Shown here piece by piece: positions 21,084-30,723 of a DNA stretch of 64,000 nucleotides. The DNA is from Lachnospiraceae bacterium (GTDB taxonomy: Bacteria; Bacillota; Clostridia; Lachnospirales; Lachnospiraceae). The notes beneath the pieces are model-generated. The model was not told the DNA's origin. It made no database searches and saw nothing but the letters and a program-made list of their open reading frames with translations. The stretch spans positions 62,001 to 126,000 of the forward strand of contig JAFVHP010000048.1 in the NCBI GenBank assembly GCA_017474455.1. The letters are read 5' to 3'. The position numbers and the translations under genes were made by a program. Numbering within the stretch: position 1 is the stretch's first letter; the number at the start of each line of letters is the position of its first letter.

Positions 21084-21110
21084 TCACTGCAGAATGGCTG
21101 AACAGGAACG

Positions 21111-21155
21111 AAACTGCCGGGGGATCATGGATACATGATCCCCCGGCAGTTTTCT
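21111..21155 (+). terminator. Strong intrinsic terminator of cassette A
   Basis: A perfect 18-base stem (21112-21129 with 21134-21151) with a GATA loop and a TTTT tail. Confidence 0.92.
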
Positions 21156-21286
21156 TATGAAATACGGATTTTGTACCGCACATTATGCACCGTGACCGAT
21201 ACAATACCGGAAATATGCATTATAATAGCCTTACTGCGATTTCAGTGCTGTCTGATCAGACAGCTGCATCAAAGGAGGAAATAGAG

Positions 21287-21856
21287 ATGTTCTGCACTGA
21301 ATGTGGAAAGATGCTGCCGGAAGGCAGTTTTGTATGTCCCGCGTGCGGTACGCCTGTGAGCGTTACCGGAACGGCCGGGGCGGCCGTTATGGCAAAGGCG
21401 CCGGAACCGGCAGAAACAACAGAAACAGCAGAAACAGCAGAAACAGCAGAAACAACTGCTGCTGTGCTGGAACAGGAACCGGAAGCTGAAACTGTATCTT
21501 CTGCGGTCTTGCCGGATGATACGGCTGATACGGCAGAAGATGATTCCGGCAGCCTGCATGAAGAATACACGGCATCATCTGCCCGGGTTCCCGAAGAGAC
21601 AGGGTCTTCCAGCGGTTTAGGTCTGTGCATTGCCGGCTTTATATTTTCACTGGCCGGCCTGTTTTTCTCCATCATCATGATAACGCTGTTCGCGGGCCTG
21701 ATCCTTTCCGGTATCGGAGTATCACTGGCCAGTAAGGACGAATCCGGAAATCATGCAGGCAGAGGCCTCGGAATAGCGGGCATCGTGATCTCGGTCGTCG
21801 GTATCCTTCTCAGGATATTCCTTATCTCCGCGCTGGTGGCGGTCTTTCGCGGCTGA
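21287..21856 (+). CDS. Zinc-ribbon membrane protein with Glu-Thr-Ala repeat linker
   Basis: A 189-residue protein. An N-terminal zinc ribbon (CTECGKMLPEGSFVCPACG, two CxxC pairs) is followed by an acidic low-complexity linker with five copies of a Glu-Thr-Ala/Thr triplet, then two C-terminal membrane helices with a Gly-rich loop (GLGLCIAGFIFSLAGLFFSI, GIAGIVISVVGILL) of the DUF4190 type. The role is unknown; such proteins are common in Firmicutes. The ATG at 21287 follows AAAGGAGG by 8 bases. It stands between two unrelated operons. Confidence 0.7.
   Translation: MFCTECGKMLPEGSFVCPACGTPVSVTGTAGAAVMAKAPEPAETTETAETAETAETTAAVLEQEPEAETVSSAVLPDDTADTAEDDSGSLHEEYTASSARVPEETGSSSGLGLCIAGFIFSLAGLFFSIIMITLFAGLILSGIGVSLASKDESGNHAGRGLGIAGIVISVVGILLRIFLISALVAVFRG
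21411..21455 (+). repeat. Five tandem 9-base repeats inside the zinc-ribbon gene
   Basis: CAGAAACAA or CAGAAACAG repeated five times without interruption, in frame, encoding the Glu-Thr-Ala/Thr linker. Copy-number changes would alter linker length in steps of three residues without breaking the frame. Confidence 0.9.
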
Positions 21857-21909
21857 GCCGCTTGGGCCGGGCGGCAGGGTATACAGGGTATACAGGGTAT
21901 ACCGGCTCA
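21854..21909. repeat. Three 9-base tandem repeats inside an inverted repeat
   Basis: GGGTATACA occurs twice (21877-21894) and is followed by GGGTATACC (21895-21903). The block is flanked by TGAGCCG (21854-21860) and CGGCTCA (21903-21909), which overlap the stop codons of the two convergent genes. It may serve as a shared transcription stop, although no T run is present. Confidence 0.7.
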
Positions 21910-22299
21910 GGAAGCGGCCGGTATATCCCTTGTGGCGATCAGGTCTGAACCGGTCCCTGCCACATTGCTGATCAGGACTTCTCCCAGTGTCACGGGAGCG
22001 GTGAGCTTAAGCGAGTGGACTGCCTCCATGACGTCCATGATGCTCTGCTTCGGTATCGGCGCGGCGGTCCTGACAGGTGCTCTCGCGATGATGCCGTTAT
22101 CGACAGGTACGGTAGAGGTGACGGTCCGCACGGGACTCGTCACTTCCTGCTTTCCGTAGATCTCGCCGCGGGGGCAGGTGTTGCCGGTCACGGATACATC
22201 GCTGCCGTCTACGGTCACTTTCAGCTGGCAGCCGATCGGGCACTGAATACAGGTGAGCTCGACGATCTCAGGTGTGCTGTTGTTTTTCTTTGCAGCCAT
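21907..22299 (-). CDS. DUF1667 protein, glycerol-3-phosphate oxidation partner
   Basis: A 130-residue DUF1667-family protein with the Cys motif CIQCPIGCQL and a second Cys in GNTCPRGEIYGKQE, a possible metal or iron-sulfur site. The C-terminal part reads VRTAAPIPKQSIMDVMEAV. In many Clostridia it is encoded directly after a GlpA-like flavoprotein and an FAD oxidoreductase, as here, and may act as a small electron-transfer subunit; its function is not established. Start choice is uncertain: ATG at 22299 has GGAG 8 bases before it, ATG at 22305 is an alternative. Confidence 0.8.
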   Translation of the reverse strand: MAAKKNNSTPEIVELTCIQCPIGCQLKVTVDGSDVSVTGNTCPRGEIYGKQEVTSPVRTVTSTVPVDNGIIARAPVRTAAPIPKQSIMDVMEAVHSLKLTAPVTLGEVLISNVAGTGSDLIATRDIPAAS

Positions 22300-22374
22300 G
22301 TTCATATCTCCATCTGATCCTCCCGCCAAAGACTGCGGGAGACCATACTTTATCAGAATCAGTCTTATTCCGGG

Positions 22375-23673
22375 TCAGTCTTCAAGCTTGATCGTGATCT
22401 CTTTTGTGTCAGGATAAGAGAGCAGCTTTTCCTTTGTCAGTACGACCTGCTCCATTTCGCCGGGAGCCAGGACGCGTTTCTTCTGCCTGCTGATCCGTTC
22501 GCTGCCGAAATAAACACTGACATAGCGGTCGCGGTAGTTATTGTCCACGCGGAATCTCACGGTAAGTTTATCATCCATTCCGGAAGGATGGATGTATTGC
22601 GGAACGGTGTAACGGACGCCGCCTTCCGCCTTTAGAACGACAGCGGCCGTATCTTTTTCGAGATCCTGTCCGGAGGAGAGGAAACGGGCGGCGCTCCTGC
22701 CGGCTCTGGCAGCTTCCTCGGACACGTAATCGACCAGGTCATGGACGTGCAGCACGTTGCCGCAGGCAAAGACGCCGGGGATATCTGTTGAAAGGGATTC
22801 ATCCACATCGGGTCCTCCGGTCACCCTGTTCATGGTGATGCCGGCCGCCCTGGACAGTTCGTTCTCGGGCAGCAGGCCGCAGGAGAGCAGCAGCGTGTCA
22901 CAGGGATAGTATTTCTCCGTTCCGGGTATCGGGCTGCGGTGTTCATCCACCTCCTGGATCGTGACGCCTTCGATGTGGTCACGCCCGTGGATATTAGTGA
23001 CCGTATGGGAGAGCAGCAGCGGGATGCCATAGTCCTGGAGGCACTGGACGATATTTCTCTTTAAGCCGCCGGAATAGGACATCAGTTCCGCAACAGCGCT
23101 GACATGGGCTCCTTCCAGCGTCATCCGCCTGGCCATGATCAGGCCGATATCGCCGGATCCCAGGATAACGACTTCTTTGCCGATCTTTTTGCCTTCTATA
23201 TTCATCAGTCTCTGCGCCGTTCCGGCGGTATAGATGCCGGCAGGCCGGTAGCCGGGAATGGAAAGCGCGCCCCTGGGGCGTTCTCTGCATCCCATGGCCA
23301 GGATAACGGCGCCTGCATCGATCAGGCTGACCCCCTCCCTGCTTATGCAGGTGATCCTCCTGTCCCTGGAAATATCCGTAACGATGGTACCGAGCCGGCA
23401 GGGAATGTTTTCTTCCTGCACTCTGCGGATGTATCTGGCGGCGTATTCGGGACCCGTCAGCTCTTCGCCGAAGGTATGGAGACCGAAACCGTTATGGATG
23501 CACTGGTTCAGGATGCCGCCCGGCTGACTGTCGCGTTCGATGATCAGGATATCCCGGACGCCGCTCTCCCTGGCGGACGCAGCTGCTGCGAGACCGGCGG
23601 GACCGCCCCCGACGATGACAAGTTCATGTTTTTCAATTGGAAGATTATTTGCAGACATATTCCTGATCCTCAT
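22375..23673 (-). CDS. FAD/NAD(P)-dependent oxidoreductase of the glycerol-3-phosphate cluster
   Basis: A 432-residue pyridine nucleotide-disulfide oxidoreductase-type flavoprotein. The FAD fold is at residues 18-30 (VIVGGGPAGLAAAASA), the NAD(P) fold follows EVVILGSGDIGLIMARRM, and VFACGNVLHVHDLVD is the second FAD signature. No redox-active CxxxxC is present. A C-terminal beta domain of about 90 residues follows. The usual partner of the GlpA-like protein upstream; it probably passes electrons from glycerol-3-phosphate to NAD(P) or another acceptor. Its ATG overlaps the upstream stop (ATGA); an internal ATG at 23658 is possible. Confidence 0.85.
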   Translation of the reverse strand: MRIRNMSANNLPIEKHELVIVGGGPAGLAAAASARESGVRDILIIERDSQPGGILNQCIHNGFGLHTFGEELTGPEYAARYIRRVQEENIPCRLGTIVTDISRDRRITCISREGVSLIDAGAVILAMGCRERPRGALSIPGYRPAGIYTAGTAQRLMNIEGKKIGKEVVILGSGDIGLIMARRMTLEGAHVSAVAELMSYSGGLKRNIVQCLQDYGIPLLLSHTVTNIHGRDHIEGVTIQEVDEHRSPIPGTEKYYPCDTLLLSCGLLPENELSRAAGITMNRVTGGPDVDESLSTDIPGVFACGNVLHVHDLVDYVSEEAARAGRSAARFLSSGQDLEKDTAAVVLKAEGGVRYTVPQYIHPSGMDDKLTVRFRVDNNYRDRYVSVYFGSERISRQKKRVLAPGEMEQVVLTKEKLLSYPDTKEITIKLED

Positions 23674-25154
23674 TCTTCTTTCATGAGAAGCTCTGAACCG
23701 GGACGGTTCTTGCAGACTTCTTCTTCGGGAATGCCGAGTTCCCTGGCAAGGATCGCCATGGCGGCAGGAGTACAGAAGCCTGCCTGGCAGCGTCCCATGC
23801 CCTGGCGGACACGGCGTTTGATCCCGTCCATGGAGACAGCCCCCGGCGTACGGCGGATGGCATCTTTGATCTCACCGGCGGAAATGTTCTCACAACGGCA
23901 GATGATAACCCCGAAGTCGGGGTCTTTTCTGATCAGAGCATCCCGTTTGTCGGCCGGAAGTTCGCCCGCGTGGATAAAGCCCCTGCGCCTTGTAACGATC
24001 TCTTTCCTGTCTTTATGCACGGCTTTGGAAAGCCCGCTCTTTCTCAGATAGTTCACGATCCTGCGGGCAAGGTAGTCACCGAGCGCCGGCGATGCAGATA
24101 AGCCCGGGGATTCGACACCGGCCGCGTCAAAGAAGCCTTTCGCGTCCGCAGGTTCGCCCAGGATGAAGTCGCCTCTCTTCGTATGCGCCCTGAGCCCGGC
24201 AAAGCCTGTGATCGTCTGTCCGTAGGGTACGGAAGGGACGGAAAGGAGGGCGGTAGACCTGATCTCCGCAAGGCCTTTTGCCGTGATATTGGTCTCTTCA
24301 GCCGAACCCACATCCTCCGCATTGGGACCGATGAGCAGATTGCCGTGGACCGTGGGAGTGACCAGGACACCCTTGCCGAGAGCGCTCGGAAGCTGGAAGA
24401 TCGTATGCGAGACCAGGCTGCCGGCCGTTTTATCCAGGATCAGGTATTCGCCGCGCCTGGGGATCACTTCCAGCTTATCCTCTGATACCATGTTATGGCA
24501 GACGTCCGAATACAGCCCGGCAGCATTGACGACGGTGCGGGTATCCACTTCTTCCTCATTGCCGGAAGCGTCACGGAAAGTGACCTTATAGAGGCTGTGG
24601 TCTGCCTTTTCTATCCTGATGACCTCTGTCAGGAAACGGAAACGGGCGCCGTTCGCAGCCGCGTTTTCCGCAAATGCGGCCGTCATCTGGAAAGGACAGA
24701 CGATGCCGGCGGTGGATGCCAGCATGGCCATGGTCACTTCTTTGGACAGGGCGGGCTCGAGTTTCCTGGCTTCGTCGCCGGACATGAGCGTCAGCCCTTC
24801 AACGCCGTTGGCGATCCCGCGCTCATACAGCGCTTTAAGACCGGGCTCGTCTTCCCTGCGGAAGCAGAGGACCATAGATCCGTTCTGCTTATAGGGAAAA
24901 TCCAGCTCCCTTGAGAGCCGGGGGAGCATTTTCGCCCCTTTTACATTGAGCTTTGCCTTCAGCGTGCCCGTCTCGGCGTCAAAGCCGGCGTGAATGATGG
25001 CGCTGTTGGCCTTGGAGGTGCCGCTGCAGACGTCCTCCTCCTTTTCCAGGACCAGGATGTCGAGATCATACCGGGAAAGGCTCCTGGCAATACTGCAGCC
25101 TGTCACGCCTGCCCCGATGATCACCGCGTCCATGATACTTTTCTTTTTATTCAT
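23670..25154 (-). CDS. Glycerol-3-phosphate dehydrogenase-like FAD protein with [2Fe-2S] domain
   Basis: A 494-residue flavoprotein. The N-terminal DAO fold has VIIGAGVTGCSIARSLSRY and the substrate-side signature GTSKANSAIIHAGFD. The C-terminal 90 residues form a BFD-like [2Fe-2S] domain with Cys in VIICRCEN and GMGRCQAGFC. This layout matches the anaerobic GlpA type and related 2-hydroxy-acid oxidising flavoproteins; adjacency to glycerol kinase favours glycerol-3-phosphate as substrate, giving dihydroxyacetone phosphate. It lies 40 bases after glpK. Confidence 0.85.
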   Translation of the reverse strand: MNKKKSIMDAVIIGAGVTGCSIARSLSRYDLDILVLEKEEDVCSGTSKANSAIIHAGFDAETGTLKAKLNVKGAKMLPRLSRELDFPYKQNGSMVLCFRREDEPGLKALYERGIANGVEGLTLMSGDEARKLEPALSKEVTMAMLASTAGIVCPFQMTAAFAENAAANGARFRFLTEVIRIEKADHSLYKVTFRDASGNEEEVDTRTVVNAAGLYSDVCHNMVSEDKLEVIPRRGEYLILDKTAGSLVSHTIFQLPSALGKGVLVTPTVHGNLLIGPNAEDVGSAEETNITAKGLAEIRSTALLSVPSVPYGQTITGFAGLRAHTKRGDFILGEPADAKGFFDAAGVESPGLSASPALGDYLARRIVNYLRKSGLSKAVHKDRKEIVTRRRGFIHAGELPADKRDALIRKDPDFGVIICRCENISAGEIKDAIRRTPGAVSMDGIKRRVRQGMGRCQAGFCTPAAMAILARELGIPEEEVCKNRPGSELLMKEE

Positions 25155-25194
25155 AAGTCCTCACAATCCTGTGTAAACCGATTGCCCGGCATGT

Positions 25195-26675
<1,481 letters not shown>

Positions 26676-26692
26676 GATGACCTCCCGTGTTA

Positions 26693-27067
26693 TCAGATCT
26701 CTTTTTTCCAGAGGCCATGCAGGTTGCAGTACTCGTAAGCAGCCACTGCCTTATCGCCTTCCGTGAGTGCAAAGGACACCTCGGGAGCAGATCCGGGGCT
26801 TAAGACTTTGCGCTGCGCGCCTTCGGCAGTCTCCAGCGCTACCCACATGATATGATGTTCTTCGAGCATGGGATGGTCGACCTCGCCGACTCTGACTTTC
26901 ACGGTATTTCCCTCGACCGTAACGGCAGGCACATGCTTCTCATGGGCACCGTCGCTGGTATTTGCGATCATTTCTTCCATCGGCTGGTCACAGCAGTAGG
27001 TGTCACATCTTGAAGGACGAACCATTCCGACGATCTTTCCGCACTTTGAACAGATATAAAATTTCAT
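26693..27067 (-). CDS. Desulfoferrodoxin-type superoxide reductase
   Basis: A 124-residue two-domain (class I, 2Fe-SOR) superoxide reductase. The N-terminal rubredoxin-like FeCys4 site is CSKC plus CC (in YCCDQPM). The C-terminal active site has [17 protein letters not shown] and YCNLHGLW, supplying the four His and one Cys that bind the catalytic iron; the Glu-Lys pair before the first His is conserved. It reduces superoxide to hydrogen peroxide without making oxygen, as expected in an anaerobe. The ATG at 27067 follows GGGGG by 6 bases. It is the first gene of the glycerol operon. Confidence 0.95.
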   Translation of the reverse strand: MKFYICSKCGKIVGMVRPSRCDTYCCDQPMEEMIANTSDGAHEKHVPAVTVEGNTVKVRVGEVDHPMLEEHHIMWVALETAEGAQRKVLSPGSAPEVSFALTEGDKAVAAYEYCNLHGLWKKEI

Positions 27068-27127
27068 GAGCAACCCCCTTTATCGATCATTTGCTGTATA
27101 TATCAGTATTTGTGAATGCTTTTACTT

Positions 27128-27156
27128 ATTATAGCCTAACTGGCGGTTCTGTAACA
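27128..27156 (-). promoter_or_regulatory. Putative promoter of the superoxide reductase-glycerol operon
   Basis: On the minus strand TATAAT (27133-27128) lies about 60 bases before the ATG; the -35 (TGTTAC, 27156-27151, 17-base spacer) is weak. Confidence 0.5.
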
Positions 27157-27203
27157 GGAGGGAGTGAACGGACATAGCAGCGTCCGGCAGTTTATAAGCA
27201 GCT

Positions 27204-27237
27204 AAAAGGCGCTGCCACTGATTTCGTGACAGCGCCT
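27204..27237 (-). terminator. Intrinsic terminator of deglycosidase cassette B
   Basis: In the minus-strand transcript AGGCGCTG and CAGCGCCT form the stem, extended by CAC/GTG across one mismatch, and are followed by TTTT. It lies 50 bases after the alpha-subunit gene. Confidence 0.85.
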
Positions 27238-27288
27238 CGTATCGGCTTTATTGAGTGTACTTCAGTTTAAGCGTCCTGAGATCCCTTA

Positions 27289-28296
27289 TTAATTCTTTGC
27301 ATACTGTCTGATCAGCCTGTCCAGCAGTACCTGGTGGCGCCTCACCTGTTCGATCTCGTCCTCTACATAGTCACAGCCCTCGTCATGATAAAGACGCTGG
27401 CCTTCGAACTCGGTCGAGATGTAGCCGTCCCAGTCTGCCTGGGAGAGGGTCTTTATGACATTCGGATAATCGATCGTCGTCTCGTTGCAGTCCTCGTCCA
27501 GCTGGTGGCACTTGCCGTGGAAGTGAAGGATATACTTCATCAGCGGCAGAAGAGAGGCGGGATCGTTGTAGGTCGGAAGACCGCCCATGGAGGAGGCCAG
27601 ACCGATCTCGCGTTCGGAGGCGCCCATCGCTTTGAGCTTGGCAACGGTCTCCTTTACAGGACGGCCGTCCCTGACCTGGTCGCGGATGAGCCAGGCGGCT
27701 TCGGGACTGATGCCGGAGCGGATCTGCTGCTCTACGGCAGGATCACAGGCATGTTTCGCGAAGATGCCGAAATCGGGGATCAGGCCTGCCCACTGGGTGT
27801 TGTTCCGTTCGATCATTTCCACATATCCGTCGATATAGGGGGAATCGATCATAACGGGCGGATGGATCTCGGTACCCATCTTGACGCCGTAGTACTCTGC
27901 GATGGGAAGAGCGGCTTCGATCACGTCAAAGTGTATCTTGCAGAGTACGCGGATGACGGGGAAACCGAGGTCGTGGGCGAGCTTTAAGTCCCTTTCCAGG
28001 AAAGCGACCTGTTCTTTCAGGGTAAGATAGCGCTTCCTGTCGCGGAACATTTTAAAATCGATAAAAGTATCCATGCAGGTCGGAGTCACATTGAATTCCT
28101 GCATCAGGTCCTTCCACCAGTCGATATCTTTCTGGCGGTTGGTGGGGAAACTTCCGACAGGCATCTGCTCGGGAATGAGTTCGATACCTTCGGCGCCTGT
28201 TTTGGCGGCTTCCGCCACACAGCCGCGCAGGTCGAGCTGGCCGAGATAATAGGCCTGCTGGTAGCTGTATAATGAAATACTTCTTTTGATAGCCAT
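27289..28296 (-). CDS. C-glycoside deglycosidase alpha-subunit-like TIM-barrel protein, cassette B
   Basis: A 335-residue paralogue of the protein at 15929; both begin with IKR then SLYSYQQ. Likely metal ligands are Glu143, Asp175, His260 and Glu296, and His145 in TEIHPP sits at the position of the catalytic His known in deglycosidases. The C-terminal helix (DEIEQVRRHQVLLDRLIRQY) is also shared. The loop after the EIH motif is shorter than in the cassette A protein, so the two probably prefer different glycosides. It follows its beta subunit by 38 bases. Function from family and context. Confidence 0.75.
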   Translation of the reverse strand: MAIKRSISLYSYQQAYYLGQLDLRGCVAEAAKTGAEGIELIPEQMPVGSFPTNRQKDIDWWKDLMQEFNVTPTCMDTFIDFKMFRDRKRYLTLKEQVAFLERDLKLAHDLGFPVIRVLCKIHFDVIEAALPIAEYYGVKMGTEIHPPVMIDSPYIDGYVEMIERNNTQWAGLIPDFGIFAKHACDPAVEQQIRSGISPEAAWLIRDQVRDGRPVKETVAKLKAMGASEREIGLASSMGGLPTYNDPASLLPLMKYILHFHGKCHQLDEDCNETTIDYPNVIKTLSQADWDGYISTEFEGQRLYHDEGCDYVEDEIEQVRRHQVLLDRLIRQYAKN

Positions 28297-28334
28297 AATT
28301 ATTCCTTTCGATCCGGATCAGAAGAATGCCGGCA

Positions 28335-28754
28335 TTACCTGCAGATACCGCCGGAAGCGGACCTGTCATAGCTCATATGGGCCCATGTGAGGCCGTTAAA
28401 GCCGGGGTTATAGGAAACGAGGATCGCGATGCCTACCGCGATGTCGGTAGGACCGTATTCCGGAAGACCGTTCGTCAAAGGGACATAGAGTTCAGCTTTT
28501 TCGCCGAATTCCCAACGGACGGAAGTGATGGTGGCCATATCATCGAAATAGTATTCTTCGCCGCCTACGATGAATTTCATCTGGTCGGAAGTAAAGACCT
28601 GGTTTCCAATGCGGACTTCTGCGTCTTTGACAAGGCAGAGCATGACGCCGCGGTAGTAGGGGATCCTGACTTTGATCTTAATGCCTTCGATCACGCCGTT
28701 GTTCACGACGTTTTCGATCTTGTCTTCAGGATCCAGCATGAATTTTTCGTACAT
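28335..28754 (-). CDS. C-glycoside deglycosidase beta-subunit-like protein (DUF6379), cassette B
   Basis: A 139-residue DUF6379 protein. Shared with the paralogue at 15454 are PYYRGVMLCLVKDAEVRIG and the Asp-Asp plus Trp-Glu segment MATITSVRWEFGE (compare MDEIAKCYWEHWD). It ends with GLTWAHMSYD, near where partner contacts occur in known complexes. AAAGGAG lies 6 bases before the ATG at 28754, so a longer upstream start is unlikely. Beta then alpha is the order in both cassettes. Confidence 0.75.
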   Translation of the reverse strand: MYEKFMLDPEDKIENVVNNGVIEGIKIKVRIPYYRGVMLCLVKDAEVRIGNQVFTSDQMKFIVGGEEYYFDDMATITSVRWEFGEKAELYVPLTNGLPEYGPTDIAVGIAILVSYNPGFNGLTWAHMSYDRSASGGICR

Positions 28755-28770
28755 TACAGACTCCTTTCGG

Positions 28771-28813
28771 AAAAAAGGCTGCCGCACATAACGGTGATTA
28801 TGTGCGGCAGCCT
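28771..28813 (-). terminator. Partial terminator between the binding-protein gene and the deglycosidase genes
   Basis: AGGCTGCCGCACATAA pairs with TTATGTGCGGCAGCCT around a 6-base loop (28776-28813), followed in the minus-strand transcript by six T. As the downstream genes have no visible promoter of their own, it probably lowers their expression relative to the binding protein. Confidence 0.85.
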
Positions 28814-28861
28814 GTCTCAGTCAATATTCAGAGGATCAAACTCCAAACATTAATCCGGCAA

Positions 28862-30493
28862 TTACTGTGCTGCCTTCCATGCATCGAGCTGTTCCTGATA
28901 AGCGGCAAGGTATTCGTCAGAACCGGCGCCCTTCAGTTCGCTCAGATACGCATCATATTCGGCATCGTCGTAAACACCGCAGAGGATGTCGCCCTTATAC
29001 TTGTCGACAACAGAGGTAAGCGCTGTCATGACGTTGTTCAGGTCGGACTGGTCGCAGGTGAAGCCGAGGAAAGGAGAAATGGGAGCGGAGGTGAGATAGT
29101 CATAGGCTCTCTCTCTGAAGTCCGCGCCGTTGCCCTTCCAGGGATATGCGTTGAAGTAGTTGCCGAATACGAAATCCGCGCCGTGATAGCTGACAGATTC
29201 AGTTGTAACGCCTTCAGGGAAATCAGCTTCGCCGTCAACAATGACATAGTCCTTGCCTTCTTCACCCCAGATGATGAGGTTCTCGAGAACGGGATCTGTC
29301 ATCAGGCAGTTGATCCAGCGGATCGCAGCTTCGGGTTCCTGAGCGGTTACGGGAACGCCGAGGCCGAACTTGTTGATATAGGAGGAGCTTAACAGGTTCT
29401 TGGAAAGCTCTACGCAGACTACTTCGTAGCCTGTGGCTTCCTGCTTGGAGACTTCTACGCCCATCTCGGATGTTTCGACTGCGGAGAAGACAACGCCTGC
29501 CTTGATCAGAGTGTCGATGTGGTCGTCGGTGATAACGGAATCTTTGTAGACCCATCCGTTGTTGTACCACTCACGTACTCTGTCCTGCTGCTCGCGGAAT
29601 GCGGGATTCTCGGGAAGAAGTGAGATAACGCCGTCATTGTCGGAGAAAACGATGTTCATGATGTCGCCGAGAGCGTCGAAGGACGTGACGTCTGCGAAAG
29701 CTTCGCCGCCATAGATGTTGCCGGTCTGCATAAGGACGTTCTTGGTCTGGCCGATGGGAGAGATGCTGCCGAGGTCATTGACAGCAGCGAGGACTTCTTC
29801 GACTTCCGCCCATGTCGTCATGTTCTGTGCAAGGTCAAGGACGCCGGCTTCTTCCAGGATATCTTTTCTCATGATGAGATAGATGCCGCTGGCATAGTTG
29901 CGGTAGCAGGGGACACCGTAGATGGCGCCGTTGACGGACATGCCGTTGATATAATCACCGACGAGTTCCAGTGTTTCCTGGCCGTCCTCTTCCAGATATT
30001 CGGTGATATCCATCAGCTGGGAATTACCGATCATGGAAGTGAAGCTGGCAGGATCCCTGGGGATGATGCTGCAGACATCGAGCTGTTCGCCGCTGGCGAT
30101 CTCAAGGCCTACCTGTGTCGGATAGTCGCCGCCGCCTGCCCAGTGGACATTGGCAACAACGCCTGCTTTGGCTGCTGTGATCTCATTCATCGCGTCGATG
30201 ATGGGACCTGCGTTTTCGCTGACACCGCGAAGGTCGTAAAGAAGGACGTTGATCTCGTCAACATCACCTGTCCATCCTTCGGCAACTTCTTCAGCTGCTT
30301 CAGCAACTTCTTCTACTGCTTCCTCGGCAGCTTCTTCAGCTGCTTCGGCAACTTCTTCGACTGCTTCCTCAGCGGCTTCTTCAACAGCGGGAGCTGCTGC
30401 GGGAGCGGCACCCTGGTCAGCTGCGCCGCATCCGGCGAGGGCAGCTGCGGCAAGAATGCCTGCAAGTACTACTGATAATACTCTTTTCTTCAT
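28862..30493 (-). CDS. ABC sugar-type solute-binding lipoprotein with Glu/Ala repeat linker
   Basis: A 543-residue extracellular binding protein. A signal peptide ends in the lipobox LAGC (Cys22), followed by an acidic linker of about 50 residues containing two copies of a 15-residue Glu/Ala/Val repeat, then a family 1 binding fold (EINVLLYDLRGVSENAGPII onward; long form as in LplA/oligosaccharide-binding proteins). It likely captures a glycoside for import. No permease or ATPase gene is present nearby, so it must use a transporter from elsewhere. GGGGG lies 4 bases before the ATG. It heads cassette B, and a partial terminator follows. Confidence 0.88.
   Translation of the reverse strand: MKKRVLSVVLAGILAAAALAGCGAADQGAAPAAAPAVEEAAEEAVEEVAEAAEEAAEEAVEEVAEAAEEVAEGWTGDVDEINVLLYDLRGVSENAGPIIDAMNEITAAKAGVVANVHWAGGGDYPTQVGLEIASGEQLDVCSIIPRDPASFTSMIGNSQLMDITEYLEEDGQETLELVGDYINGMSVNGAIYGVPCYRNYASGIYLIMRKDILEEAGVLDLAQNMTTWAEVEEVLAAVNDLGSISPIGQTKNVLMQTGNIYGGEAFADVTSFDALGDIMNIVFSDNDGVISLLPENPAFREQQDRVREWYNNGWVYKDSVITDDHIDTLIKAGVVFSAVETSEMGVEVSKQEATGYEVVCVELSKNLLSSSYINKFGLGVPVTAQEPEAAIRWINCLMTDPVLENLIIWGEEGKDYVIVDGEADFPEGVTTESVSYHGADFVFGNYFNAYPWKGNGADFRERAYDYLTSAPISPFLGFTCDQSDLNNVMTALTSVVDKYKGDILCGVYDDAEYDAYLSELKGAGSDEYLAAYQEQLDAWKAAQ
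30297..30386 (-). repeat. Two 45-base tandem repeats in the binding-protein linker
   Basis: Near-identical 45-base units (30297-30341 and 30342-30386) encode two 15-residue Glu/Ala/Val repeats. A partial third copy follows at 30281-30296. Confidence 0.8.
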
Positions 30494-30522
30494 ATTACCC
30501 CCTTTAGTGGTTTGAGTTTTTA

Positions 30523-30677
30523 CACAGCCTCAAAGACGGGAGAAGGCTGTGCAAAGGTTACTTACAATAAAATTTTAGTTTAGTTGCCGGCTCTGGACCA
30601 TATCCGCCTCGGATACAAGACAACAATTGCGGTTGTTTCATATCAAAAACTGATATAAAATATCTGTTAAAGATATA
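30523..30677. promoter_or_regulatory. Divergent regulatory region of cassette B with several palindromes
   Basis: The gap between the binding-protein gene and the divergent RpiR gene holds TATCCG-3-CGGATA (30601-30615), ATATCA-5-TGATAT (30640-30656) and ATATCT-5-AGATAT (30660-30676), all operator-like. A minus-strand promoter may use TGGTCC (30600-30595) and TAAAAT (30577-30572), 17 bases apart. CACAGCCT (30523-30530) and AGGCTGTG (30544-30551) make a leader hairpin in the binding-protein mRNA. The RpiR protein next door is the obvious candidate reader. Confidence 0.55.
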
Positions 30678-30723
30678 TCTGCGTATCAGCAGGTCAAATG
30701 AACAAAAAGGGAAAATTGGCCAA

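Noticed and set aside
21877-21903. GGGTATACA tandem copies as an origin or iteron array
   Set aside because: Only three short copies between convergent genes, with no replication gene nearby.
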